Source of the DNA: Pomacea canaliculata
Lineage: Eukaryota > Mollusca > Gastropoda > Architaenioglossa > Ampullariidae
Length of the DNA: 64,000 nucleotides
Direction: 5' to 3'
NCBI RefSeq assembly: GCF_003073045.1
Contig: NC_037597.1
Location: forward strand, 11,629,217 to 11,693,216
In this document: piece after piece, positions 12,401 to 23,809 of the stretch
Numbering within the stretch: position 1 is the stretch's first letter
Layout of the letters: the number at the start of each line of letters is the position of its first letter
The notes under the pieces: generated by a model
Told to the model about the DNA's origin: nothing
Database searches by the model: none
The model's input: only the letters and a program-made list of their open reading frames with translations
Translations under genes and position numbers: made by a program

Positions 12401-12809
12401 AGTTTTCTTTACTGCCTGTTTGGACTTGCACTCAGACCTCGAGAAACGTGAGGTTTCGACCCCCTCACTCTCTAACGACCTGACAAAGGTCATGAGACGA
12501 CCTCTACCTTTACCTTAACAGATTTACAGTTTGTGTACATGTGTGTCTGTTGTGCGCAGTGAGTGGCATCTAGCTAGAATATATAAGAATTATAATTACT
12601 GTCTTTGAATAAACTCACTTCAGGTTGTGTTCTATGTTGTTCGCGCCGATAGAGCGTATCAAAAGGTCGGCTATTGCTGGATCCACGTCGTCTACAGACT
12701 TTTTGCAGGTAGCATCTTTCTGATGGTGTGTTTTCCTATGACACGTGGCAAGGCGACCCGTCATTATGACGACGGCGATGAAAACAATCCATTTTCCACG
12801 CTGCTTCAT
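6481..12809 (-). CDS. NAALADase/PSMA-like M28 metallopeptidase, 3' part missing
   Basis: Zinc carboxypeptidase of the glutamate carboxypeptidase II family (FOLH1/NAALAD2 type), which cleaves C-terminal glutamate from peptides or polyglutamate at the cell surface or in the lumen. Ten exons on the minus strand: 12619-12809, 11738-12023, 11446-11574, 10904-11087, 10210-10306, 9371-9543, 9120-9239, 7806-7891, 7221-7284, 6481-6549. All have GT-AG borders. About 466 residues. The ATG at 12809 gives a hydrophobic signal/anchor segment ([12 protein letters not shown]). PA-domain landmarks: [33 protein letters not shown]. Zinc site: His362 and Asp372 ([17 protein letters not shown]), Glu410 base and Glu411 ligand ([10 protein letters not shown]), Asp439 (LNIDVAV). 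The final His ligand and the dimerisation domain (about 270 residues) are not found. Exon 10 reads [12 protein letters not shown] only if one T of a five-T run (about 6541-6545) is ignored; the alternative is a weaker donor inside exon 9. Truncation plus frameshift suggest decay or an assembly fault. Confidence 0.9.
7082..7210. repeat. 31-bp minisatellite, about four units
   Basis: Tandem unit CCTGTTGATGTCATACTACG followed by TCATTATGCTA, with the first and last units diverged. Each unit carries an ACGTCA core and most a TGATGTCA/TGACGTC half. It abuts the donor side of peptidase exon 9, which ends at 7221, so it is intronic. Confidence 0.8.
8085..8520 (+). mobile_element. LINE reverse-transcriptase 3' end relic
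   Basis: Broken frames resemble the C-terminal end of CR1/Jockey-type LINE ORF2: LVDYCNLW-like, [39 protein letters not shown]. Stops and shifts interrupt it. It sits in the intron between peptidase exons 7 and 8, opposite to the gene. A related relic lies at 40490-40940. Confidence 0.75.
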
Positions 12810-15800
12810 TTTTGAAATGCTATCCGTCAAACTAATTTTCCTTTGGCTGAGTTTTCTAAAGAAAGAAATAGATGAACACATGCATAATGACTTTAAATCA
12901 TTCAATTTTACTGGTTCGAAACGTAGAGAGGCTCATTAGCATACAAGGGTACCCTGTTTTGTAACTGAATAAAACTCCGTTCAAGATGCTATTTCTCTAG
13001 ATCAACGGACCTTATTCACGCAAGCGTTCTATTATAACCAGAACGAGGCCCCATGAGCAGTATAGTGGCTACAGAAACATTGATCAGAAGGTCCATGAGA
13101 CTGGATTTGAAATTTACTTCATGTTCCCACAGTAACAATTACCGAAGAACAAAGACTCGAAATAAAAATCACCAAGGGACTTGTGCTTGGCTTGTGAGAT
13201 GATATGTTTGTGTGACACTGACTTGTAATTGGTCTAGTATTTCTGTACCACAAACCTGTCATACCTCGTATGTATATTTTGTACATCGTGTACTTGATTT
13301 TGTTACCAACCTGTATAGCTTGATTTGCTCATTAATATACCGCAGAGTGGTACAAATATTGTATTTGTGTCTCCAACCTGTATAATTTATTTTACCCAAT
13401 GTGAATATTTACAGTGTGTACAAATCTCCTAAATTTGTGAATTTTCTTTTCCTCCTGTGAAGCTGCTAAATAAAGTTCAGATCGGTAGGGCTGTATTTCA
13501 AAATCAGCCGTTTCATTTTGGGGCAAAAACTTTCTCGTTGAACAAGACAACCTGATGTATCTTCGTGTGACTCGAAGACAGGGACAGCTTTGCTACACTC
13601 GTTGTTACAAAGACTGCTTATACGCAACAGAACTCTCCAGTGTATGAGAGTAATTTTCTTTTGCGTTCCTCGTGGCAGGTGTGAATGTCGACTTATCTCT
13701 TGAAAATTAAGCGTAATTATGTACTCATATATTATTATATTATATTATGTACTCATATATTATTATAATTATGTACTCATATTTTGGGAATTATGTTTTT
13801 AATGAATTTAACCCGATCATAAATTTTAAAAAAATTGTTGCATTCGTGTTATTCTTTAAAGATGTTTCGACGAATAAATAGGGTGGTTGATAAACTGTCA
13901 TTCAAAAAATTTAATTCGAATACATCTCAGTGATTCTCATTCCTTCATTTCTGGACCACAATCTCAAGGAATGATAAGAAAACTATGCCTATATATGACT
14001 CAACTAGTATTTGTTGGCCAATAGCTCCAAAAGTATGTAATATCAAAAGAAAAATCAATTTGTGAGTTTCTTGCAAGCTTTCTGATTAAGTTTGTAAATA
14101 CTCATAAAGGCGGCACATAAGTGCAACGACTTCGCTGTTTACATGATGGCAGTTTTGTTGCAACTGTATGTATACTCACATGTGATGTTACAAGTAGGCC
14201 CTGTGTCCAGGCGGCTGTCACGAGCTGTTCACTGTGCACAAAGGTGCTGTGTGAACGGCTAATGCAGGCTCTCCGTGGTAGCCAGACCTTATATTCTGTG
14301 CGGGCGTCTGTCTGTGCGTGCGTGCGTGTGTGTATGTGTGTGTGTGTGTGAGAGAGAGAGGGGTAGGTGGATCTGTAGATCTGGAGACACGCTGCACTCG
14401 TACACGTATCAATTTCACATTAAACACCTCGAATTGCTCCACTGGGTCTGTGTACAATAATTTCTGCCAGCATTAATCATACAAATAAAGAGTGTCAGCA
14501 AAAAAGTCTACTGTTATTGCGAGAACTTGAGGTCGTGCGGCGGTCACAGTGTACAGGACTATTCCCTGACGAAAATTTCTATTGTTTCCTTTTAATGCAG
14601 TTCTATATTTAAAAACTACTTGGTAACGAGACTTCTTTGTCTGCATGTGCTTGGGTGACACATGAGTGAACTCAATTTCTATTCAAAAATTTCCATAAAT
14701 TAAGCTCTAACTCGGCACATCTGGAGTAGCATTTCGGATTTCCCGAATATAATTTCCAGTTCCTCTGTCACCATTACCAACTAGCGGCACCAGCAAATTA
14801 AGAGATTTCGCATATTTCTATTTCAATTTTACATTTAAAAAAAATCGCAGGAGTGCGCTGAGCCCTTATGTTGGTCAACGGCAAGAGAAAGTTATCTGTC
14901 TTTGATGCAGTAGCTTGCACTCTGCATGGTGAGATCATCCACCATCACCTGGAGCAGAAAGAACCGACATTGCCGGGGACTTGGATTATCCCCATGCCCT
15001 CGCTTCTCTCGTATTACAAAAAGAGGTTTTCTACTCTTGATTTATTTTGCTAGTGGGGAAGAATTTCACCTCATTTGTTTTACAAAGATTGACCCAAAGT
15101 GGAATCAGACTTTGCATAACTATTTTCCCTCAATCACAGAGGTGGCCCTGATGAATTGCTTGATGAAGTGTCGACAGCCATGACAAAGTTTAGTACAAGA
15201 ACTCTACGTGACCAGACGTTTCCCAGTTGGCATGACTCATCATTTGGCTGCTAAACTTGCTGAAAACATTAAACAGTTGATCCATGTGTTCAACAGAGAA
15301 AGCAGTCTCAGAGGCCTCTTCTGGTGACACTTCCAAAGGTACCATGGTTGACGTGCCAGCTGCAACACTGTACGAGAAAATATGAAAAGGCTCGAAGGAC
15401 TGAAAAACCTGATAACTATAGGTGTCTTTCTGGGAGTCGTGGAACCATTCAGATGCAGTTTTTGCTATTCATACTGAGGAAATCTTAAGCATTTCCACAA
15501 AATATTTTTGTTGCTTCTTGTGAATCAGGTCTTTTTAAAACTGTTTCTTGTGCGCTTTGAGCAAATGAAGTGGATTGTGTCTGAACAGTTGAAGGTCGGA
15601 AAAAAATTTCTTGACATCGATTTCCAGAAGACTGTGGAAATTCTGTGGAAGTGCGAATAAAGCTGGTGTTGAAGAAGCTTGTTAACACAAAAAAGCACCT
15701 ACTTCTAATACAGGTGTCGACAGAGAACCAGAGCGCCTCTAAACTTTCGATTACAGGGTTTACACATCTCGTTTCATTCCATAAACCGCAAGGATGTTTC

Positions 15801-16709
15801 AGAGTTTTCCTTAGTCGGGACATTTAAATGCATATGTGAGCTCGTTGATGTCGTAAACCAATGCTTGTAGTGTAAAAGACGAGAATGTCCATGTGACGAG
15901 AACGGGAGGGACTGGGTTTTGTCAAACTTTAAAAAAACAATTAACTTTAAAGGTCTTCTAATGGTGGATGACGCATCCGCGCGTTTGTTGTGAAAAACTG
16001 CGTTTGGGAATGTCACCAATCGAGTGCCAAGACATTCCTGACAGAACACCCGGTCATCCTCAAATATATAAGAAAACAGTGTTTAAAGTCGAGAAAGAAT
16101 CGCCTAAAGACTACAGAGACTAGATCGGTTAGAGTGCGTCATTTACTCAAAAAATAAAAGAAAAGAAAAATCAGTTTCATCACAAATTCAACGCAATTGA
16201 AAAATATTTGGGGAAAAGACGACTTCGTGTCGATGGGTGGCACTCAGTTTTATGGCCGTCTTGTCCACGGTCACAAAAGTTAACCCTAATGCACGGACGC
16301 AATCAACCCTTAGATGACACCTTTAAGGTTAATGTCAACTTTGTTTTTAGGCACAGACCCCTTGGTAATACCCTTATGCAGGAAGAATCTCCTTGCTAAT
16401 AATTAATGAGTCAAAAAGTTCTATTCAAAAACACACACATTAACTAATTAAATTTTTTTATTTAGTTTACCTTTATTTAATAAGTCTGTGTGCACGTGTG
16501 TGTGTGTGTGTGTCGCTCGCTCCTGTATCCGCCTGTTCTAAGGTTGTTATATCTATTACTGTATAGAAGTCTGTCATGCTCTCAAGTACCCTGTCTTTAC
16601 TATTATCGCTTACTAACTGTTCATGCTTTGTATTCTTATGTTGAATGCTCCATATTCCAGAAATGCTCTTTTGTAAACACTTTTCCCAGCGGTTCTTCCA
16701 TATTCGTGT
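12810..16709. other. intergenic, no gene recognised
   Basis: The 5' flank of the peptidase gene has TTTCTTTCTTTAG near 12853-12865 on the minus strand, a likely acceptor for a 5'UTR exon, which argues for the ATG at 12809. Beyond it: a degenerate AT repeat at 13725-13785 (ATTATGTACTCATATATTAT-like), GT/GA runs at 14316-14360, and (TG)n at 16495-16514. TTTATT at 16472-16477 could be the minus-strand poly(A) signal of the next gene. ORFs here show no family resemblance. Confidence 0.5.
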
Positions 16710-18654
16710 TTAGCTCTTTGCTGCACTCCTTCCCTCCATGAACTGAAGAACAGCCACGGCGATGCCGTTGATTGCCAAGGCGACGACGGCGAGTCCAAAC
16801 GCATAGCCGAACTCCGGTCTGTCCGAGATGTTTGATCTTAGTGCACTTCTGTACTTGCTGCCGAAGATGATGACTGCTATCAGGTAGCAGACAGCTACAA
16901 TATATAGACAAAAGTAGAATAAATAAAATGTCATTGATGAAGACAATATCAAATCCCACGACAACCAAGACAACGTGTCACGATGCCTAAGTACCCTGAT
17001 GGTTTTAGTGTATGAATGGGTGATATTGTGTGACAAAAATGTTTTTAGATTGTTAAAGAAGTCAGTGTTGTATGGATGCAAGGGATATAATAATGTAAAC
17101 CGAATAGGGAAAGTAATGTTTCTTACGAGAGGAAAACTAATATCAGTTTAAAAAAAACTTTCTCTCCGATTTTTTTTTTACAAAGCCATGAAGTCGTTCT
17201 AAAGTTTAAAGAAATAAAATATTAAATAAGCATTTAACTGTCCCTCTAACAATGGCATTGACTACAGGTGACCACAAACCTGTGATAACACACTGCACGA
17301 AGTTCCAAAAGGCGATCTCCCGCGCGCCCTTGCACTTGTCCACAAAGATCTGCAGGACGACCAGCACCAGGGCCAGATTCACGCCGATGAAGCCCAGGCT
17401 GGCCATTGCTTGCACCACCCCATACCAGTCTAAAACACACACACACACACACACATTAATATGTCTTGAATGCGTATGTACATATTTGTGCATACAGTCT
17501 CAACTCTTTAATAAATATTCGTTATCTCGCTTATTGCACTTTGTGACAGAGAAGACTTCCTCCAGGCTGCCACCCTCACCTCTCGCCCAACGTGTGTGTC
17601 GGGTTGAGGTGATGGTGGAGAGATAACGAGTTGGAACCGGTATACATGCATAAAAAATATAGGCAACGTGTAAACGCTAAATACTAGAAAGAATATCTTT
17701 ATTTTTTTATGTTGTCATATTCACTTTCAAATGCTTAATAGCACTAATACGATGACCATGTTGATGACGCATAGTCTACCCCTTAGACTCTAAAGGGCCT
17801 TTTCGAAAATATGCGTTTGTTTGTTTGTTTGTTTGTTTGTTTGTTTGTTTGTTTGTTTGTTTGTTTGTTTGTTTGTTTGTTTGTTTGTTTGTTTGGAGTT
17901 AGAAACTAGGGGTGGTTGGTACTGACGTTTTGTTTGGATGGTTTAGGTTTTATGGTATGGGCATCACCAGTGTTGTCCATAGGAATGGGAATCCCATGGG
18001 AATCCCATGGGAAACGTCCCATGGAATGGGATGGGATGGGACAGCACACATTTGTATTTCCCATGGTAGTCGATACTTGATATTGCAAAATAAATTTACT
18101 GTTATTTCATTCATCAAGGATTTAAATCTTTCCTCTGAATCATCTATTGTATGTGAAGTAGCAGGAATTATAGAACAAAAGCCGAAAAGTGGTTTTCAGT
18201 GTTGTCCATAGGATTGTTATTACCATAGGAATCCCATGGGAAACATCCCGTGGGATAGGACGGGATGGGACAGGCATAAATTGCCATGGGATGGGATGGG
18301 ACGGGATAGAAAAATATGTCCCATGGACAACCCTGGGCATCACATATAGTCACATTTTAAGCGATGTGTCTAGGTCATCAAGGACAAGATGCAGGCGAAG
18401 GCGGGTACATGCCGCTTACTGCAGAACTTACCCAGATTCGTTCCACTGATGTCTGAGCAGCCCGACGACAAAGCCCCTTTGCCGCATTCTCTCCACAGTC
18501 CGTAACCCATGACCCCTGATGACCGGGAGTCGTTGTTGTAGCCCCATGTCGGCAAGCAGAAGGAAATCCAAGCGCAAAACATGGCGATGATGGCAAAGAT
18601 GAAAGACAACTTGTTAAACAGCGAAGCTGACATAAAACTGGTGCGCAGAGTCAT
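16710..18654 (-). CDS. claudin/PMP22-like four-transmembrane protein
   Basis: Complete three-exon gene: 18432-18654, 17280-17429 and 16710-16894. The exons sum to 558 nt, 185 residues plus TAA, with phases 1 and 1. Four hydrophobic segments at about residues 12-35, 78-102, 113-138 and 158-178; N and C termini cytoplasmic by the usual topology. The first extracellular loop carries the family signature W37, G52-L53-W54, C57, C66, the W-GLW-C-C motif of claudins and PMP22/EMP/MP20 relatives. These are plasma-membrane proteins of cell junctions or membrane organisation. The start ATG at 18654 is chosen because the upstream in-frame codons lack ATG. The short basic tail (GRSAAKS) has no classical C-terminal PDZ motif. 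Exact orthology unknown; mollusc genomes hold many paralogues of this class. Confidence 0.85.
17814..17895. repeat. (GTTT)n microsatellite
   Basis: About 20 uninterrupted GTTT units in intron 1 of the claudin-like gene. Confidence 0.97.
17968..18335. mobile_element. hAT-type MITE with 8-bp target-site duplication
   Basis: Begins CAGTGTTGTCCATAGG and ends CCCATGGACAACCCTG, imperfect terminal inverted repeats. Flanked by identical 8-bp GGCATCAC at 17960-17967 and 18336-18343, the hAT signature. 368 bp, no coding capacity. The interior is full of CCCATGGG palindromes and GGGATGGGAT runs, and a second copy of the 5' end (CAGTGTTGTCCATAGG) sits at about 18198. Lies in intron 1 of the claudin-like gene. 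Confidence 0.9.
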
Positions 18655-18812
18655 CTTCGGCAAATATGCTGCTCAGGTTCTTCCCAGAAGGTGGACCGCG
18701 GCGATGGAAGGTTGTAGCTCACGTGCGAGGTCTGTTGAAGAGGAATTCAATGAGAGACACGATGTCAGGTACAGCCAGAACAAGTACTTAGACGGTTTAG
18801 TAGTCTGTAGCA

Positions 18813-18813
<1 letters not shown>

Positions 18814-18854
<41 letters not shown>

Positions 18855-18876
18855 GGTGTTGTTGTTGTTGTTGTTG
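18814..18876. repeat. (TTG)n microsatellite
   Basis: About 21 TTG/GTT units with two interruptions, upstream of the claudin-like ATG. Frames through it read as poly-Gln, poly-Asn or poly-Cys and are not genes. Confidence 0.97.
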
Positions 18877-21800
18877 ATGGTGTAGCGCATAATCACACTC
18901 ACCAAGGAACATCTCAGCGCGAGAGATGGACAGAATATAAATGACGGAGGAAAAACAACTATCAACAAGCAATATAAGACAAACCTAGAAATCACAAAGA
19001 GGAATCAGGGAACAAACAATAAGTATGGAGAGTGTCATAAATCTGCAAAGGAAGATGAGCAGGCGGACTAATCAATTAACTATACTCACGGCTATTGACA
19101 ACTACTCTGATTGGTGTATGGACTAATGTTCACTTCTGCGCAAGAAGGAGTTAGGGAAGGACATGGATAAAAAGCAAAAGCAAATGAATGTAGCCGGATG
19201 AATAGCGTCACTTTCCTCTTTAATTCCTTTAAATCATTTGACAAAAAGAAGGCAATTTTTCAAGTCCCACCTTTCGTTTGTTTGTTTGGGGGTTTTTTCT
19301 TGTTTTTGTTTGTTTGTTTGTTTTTGGTTTGTTGTTGTTGTTGGTGGTGGTGGTTTGTTTTTTTTTTTGTGTGTGTGTGTGTGTGCAACGGCTCAGAATC
19401 CTTCACACAAAGTTTAATAAAGCTAAAATCATAAAATTAAAAGTTCTTTGACTATTGAATGGAAGTTTAAAGGCAGTAGCGTCCCTTTTTCATCAGCGTC
19501 ACCTTGATAATACAAATTTGGTATTATTTACAATTTTCTTTATCATTATCAGGAGCAAAATAACACCGACGAAGATTAAGAAAAGCGAAAAAAAAATTTG
19601 GGTGGGGGATAAATAATATCAACGTGCAGCTAGGGCAGTTCAGGCCTGAGCTTCCGTCATTGTATTTTGCTGGGTGGGGCCGCCCTGTCGAGACCTGCCC
19701 TCCTGTTGAGCGGGAACTCACACATTAATAGAGATGAATGGTTAGAGAGAAAGAGAGAGAGTCGGCGAGTTTCTTCTTTTTATTAAAATGCAAGAGAATC
19801 TACTGTCGGTGGCTTGTGACTTGAGCCAGAGAACGAACAGAGAGATATCTCTCGCCATTAGGTCATGTACTAGGGGAGAAGGGAGAGGTGTGTGTATGTG
19901 TGTGCGTGTGTACGAGAGAGAATCATGTATCATGTTAATTCTACGTGATGTCAACTGAATCCAAAACAGGGATTTTTTTTTAAAAGTTAACGACGGAGGA
20001 AAACATGGTAAAATAGCCTGGTAGAAAAGATATCAAAAATATAATTGTGACACTGTGAACAAAACTGAAATGTAGCGGGACATGAAGGTCATAAGTTTGT
20101 CGCTAAGATAAAAAGAACACTGCAAATATGTTTGCATCCTCACAGTTATATCACACACCCTTGAAACAGGAGGAAAAACACCCCTGATCTGACATCACAA
20201 TGGCTTTGCAAGTTAAGATGTCCTTCTGTGCACGGGAGGGATGTGAATGACTAGTTACAGCAGTGTAATTGTTTTTAAACATTTGTAGCGTGGTTAGCTT
20301 GCTTGTTTAGAGAATCAGACCCTGATTAGACCCTGCACAAGCAATTGAATTAAAATCTTACACTATTTTCATCTTCTCTCTTCTACCAAGTCCAACTCCT
20401 ACTATCGGGTGTGCACCTGTAGCTTCCAAACTGAATGATACGCTTTAAGACTCGGCGCATGCCTACATACATTGTCAGAAATGAATGAGATATCTAATTA
20501 GCACAGCAGCTTATTTAGGAAATTGAGCAAAAACAATACTCACTCGATGCAAGAAGATTCAGTGCACTGCCTCGGCACTTCAGCTCCCTCGGGCGTATAC
20601 AGGCAAGAGTGGCTTTACACCTTGTTTTTACCTGCCGAGACAAAGACACACCCTCTTCTGGCAAAATAACATTTAGCACAAAGCGACTTTGGCACCTAGC
20701 GAATATCATGCAGTTCTGTTTATCCGTTCGATTTAAAAAGAGTTCTTACCCCTCGCCCCGTTGCTACAACAAATACAGTGTTCCGCCCTAGTGAATTTTT
20801 AACACAATAATTGCAAGTCAATCACAGTCTTCTTGTTCACTCAGTTCCAGATTTTGGACTGTTTTGCTCGTGTGCATAAATAAGATCCACCCTCGGCGGT
20901 TGTGTGGGTTGTTTTTAACACCTTGTTTACTTCGGTCTTGTAAGATCCCCCTAGTACAGTCTGTACAGAACCAAGTGCAAGTAGTGTAATACATTTAGTG
21001 AGTGGGAAGTAATCTGAGTATTATTTAGGGCCCAAGTGGAACGTTGGGGAGGCCAGGATCGCGAATTCGACAGATTTTAAAATTGTGCCAAAAGGAAATA
21101 TTGTAATGGCACCTTTTAGAAATGATTTTGTTCTGGCGAAAGAATTATGCGCCAGCAATCAAGTTTATAAGTACAAACGGCATGTTTTGTTTAAATCCTC
21201 CATTGTTCTCCTCAATGCAGGTTTTTAAGGGCTAGAAGAATGAAAGAAGAGTATAGAAGATATGACAAAAACAACGGCCGTTCAGAAGAAAGACAAAGAG
21301 GGAGGGGAACACTTTAACTCGTTCTGTTCCACAATATCTTCTTGTCAAGCGAGGGAATGCTTACTTCGTAATAGTTTTAAAGGCTAGGGACATATCTACT
21401 TTAAAACACCAACCAGGGTGACTTCTTTTGTATCTTGTAATGATGTGAACACTTTCATTCCGGTAAATCTTTCATTAAAGAATCAGTAATTTACTCCTCG
21501 CAGACAGCTAGCGAACTTCTAAGTGCTCACACACAGACACAAAATTGTTTCTCTGGCAATTGATATTGTTTATATTCATTCATCCCTTGACTGGTGCAGT
21601 CTTGTTTGTTTGCCGGAACTTGTTGTCAGGGGCAAAGCTAATCACCATATAGGCCTTTCTCGAGCGATGGTAAGCAGGCCCTGCATGCAACGACCAGTCT
21701 ACTTTCAGCAAGAGTAGATGATTAGACTGTTTCTGTGGTGTTTGTACTGTTTACTATTTCCTTTCTTTGGAATGGGTGTGACTAGTAATTGTGACCATTC

Positions 21801-22004
21801 TTTGGGCTTTTTTGGTGGGGAGGAGGGGTCAGGTCCTTTGGTACAAAGCAGGACCTTTCTGTGCTTGAGCAGCCCAGCTGATAGACTGTCTGTGTCATGT
21901 GACTTCCAAGTCGATGGCTCAGCGCAGACTCCAGAAGTCTTACCCTCCTGTCATTGGTTTTCCCAAGGCCAAATTAACCGCCGTTCCTGACCATTGCTAG
22001 TAGA
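18877..22004. other. intergenic, low-complexity tracts only
   Basis: T/G-rich tracts at 19275-19386, ending in (GT)n, and a GA/GT-rich stretch at 19742-19920. No recognisable exon, tRNA or intact element on either strand. Short ORFs at 20515-20709 and 21523-21990 lack family resemblance. Confidence 0.5.
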
Positions 22005-22513
22005 CGTCTGGACCGATCTTGGCCTTCTTGTCACCAAACACGACGAGGATGCAGCCTTTATGATCCTTTGCAGCTAAAAACTTCTGTCTTCGTTTGTATG
22101 TGAACGTCGGAGCATAAAGTTGGACAGTAGTGACACTGTGAGACCTGGTGGAAACACGAATGGGAAGTCAGCCTGTTTGAAATCTACACTTCGCGGTTCC
22201 CGTCCCCCCAACGTCTGGCCATCTGACCTCTGCCAGTCCCACAACATGCCAGCGGCAGAGTTCTAGCTGTTGGGTGAGTTCTTTCCTCTTGCCGCGCTAG
22301 GGTAATGTGCGGACGATTCTCGTTCCAGTGAAGTCCCTTCTCTTGGCTATCTCGGTGGCTGATCTCCGGTAGCACTCTTTTTGCTAAACGCTCCTGGAGC
22401 TTGCCGAAGGGGCAAGCCGTCATTGTTGATCCGCGTCTAGACCAATCCGGGATGAAGTTTCTGCTGAATTGATTATCTAAGGTCCTTCTCACGGTACGAT
22501 TGATGGCGCCCAT
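22005..22513 (-). mobile_element. LINE endonuclease-domain relic
   Basis: Read on the minus strand, separate frames give RKELTQQLELCRWHVVGLAE then VRWPDVGGTGTAKCRFQTG, and VTTVQLYAPTFTYKRRQK with DKKAKIGPDVY. These are the WN/EVRW, YAPT and GDFNA(K)IG landmarks of the LINE apurinic-type endonuclease. The GDFNA position reads GDKKA and a stop separates the parts, so it is a dead 5' part of ORF2. No RT domain follows in the window. Confidence 0.7.
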
Positions 22514-23368
22514 CTCTTCTACAGTCGATAGCCTTCAACCGAACACGTGAACACTAGACACTGGCCGGTACTTACATCGTGGAAAGTCGGGTTTACTTCT
22601 CAATATGTATGAAACTCTAATTCACTAAAAGTTCACGTGTAAGCATGTGTATCTGCATGTATCAGTAAAAACATTCGATCTCCATTCTATAACCTCAAGT
22701 ACAAAATTCCATGTGAAAGATTTATTTTCTAATTTACAAACGACAAAAAGACTTATGATGGAAAAGAAAAAATATAAACATCATAACTCCTTAACTATAC
22801 TATAACCAATATAGAGAAATATTTTCCTGCTGAAGATAAAGATTCAAATATAAAACATATCGAAAATCTCATAAACAGACCAAAAAGTGTTTTGTTCTTT
22901 GTTCAAGAGTTATTTTGCTGACATACTTTTTCTGCAAGGTTTCAATAATCATCTCTAAAAACATTTTACTCCACATTCAAATAAATTCATTAAAAAGTAC
23001 AAATTTATTCTCCATTTTGTGTTTTTTCGCTCTGTTGTCATTCATATCAGAATTTCAGGTACATACTAAACATTTCAGTAAATTTATATAATTAAACAAA
23101 GTCAATTACCAGCATTATTTTAAAGTCAGCCTATGTAAGTGTAAAGATCTTCATGAACAGACTTCAGACTGATTTTCCAACAGTGAGCAAAGAATGTTTT
23201 ACAAACTGTGTAAAAGACAACTATATCCAAGAACTGTCAGCAACACATGATTAACAAATCTGCATTAACTGCTCTATTCTCTCAGCAACACAGTTGCTTA
23301 AGGAGATGATGATCATTAAACAGCACAATTTTATCAAGTACGAATTAAAAGTATGCGCTCTGTCGAAC
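22514..23368. other. AT-rich intergenic sequence
   Basis: Strongly AT-rich with no coding signature seen on either strand. Confidence 0.5.
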
Positions 23369-23377
23369 AATGTTAGT

Positions 23378-23800
23378 GGTTCCCAGTCACTTAATCCCCA
23401 GACACTTCATCCCCAGACACTTCATCCCCAACGCTTCATCCTTAAAATGAAATTTTAACTATAAAAATTATGAAGCCGGCGAAAAATTTAACTGAAATTG
23501 AAATAATTATCTGCATATAAACATCACAATAAGTTTTATAATTAAAATAAATATTGAAATACTTTAATAATATTCAAATCATGCTATTAACTTCAACGTC
23601 ATTTGAACCTCTACAACATTAGTTAAAGTATTTTAATTGTAAAACTTATTGTGATGTTTATATGAAGATAATTATTTGAATTTCAATTAAATTTTTCGCT
23701 GGCTTCATAATTTTTATAGTTAAAATTTCATTTTAAGGATGAAGCGTTGGGGATGAAGTGTCTGGGGATGAAGTGTCTGGGGATTAAGTGTCTGGACACC
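23378..23800. mobile_element. 423-bp foldback MITE with 9-bp target-site duplication
   Basis: Two arms of about 170-180 bp are nearly perfect inverted copies: ACACTTCATCCCCAACGCTT and the AT-rich TATAAACATCACAATAAG on the left recur inverted on the right, with a short central loop near 23560-23630. Outer ends GGTTCCCAGTCACTTAATCC and its inverted partner ending GTGTCTGGACACC. Flanks are AATGTTAGT at 23369-23377 and again at 23801-23809. A 9-bp duplication suggests a Mutator-like or Merlin-type mobiliser; the superfamily is not settled. No transposase. Confidence 0.88.
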
Positions 23801-23809
23801 AATGTTAGT

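Noticed and set aside
12810-12905. N-terminal extension of the peptidase upstream of 12809.
   Set aside because: The outermost start is TTG, and TTTCTTTCTTTAG within the stretch looks like a splice acceptor, so the ATG at 12809 is preferred.
18673-18995. Frames with long poly-Gln, poly-Asn or poly-Cys stretches.
   Set aside because: They are readings of the (TTG)n microsatellite in three frames and lack splice or family support.
22184-22513. A minus-strand 109-codon ATG frame as an independent gene.
   Set aside because: A neighbouring frame of the same DNA carries LINE endonuclease landmarks, so this is transposon debris.
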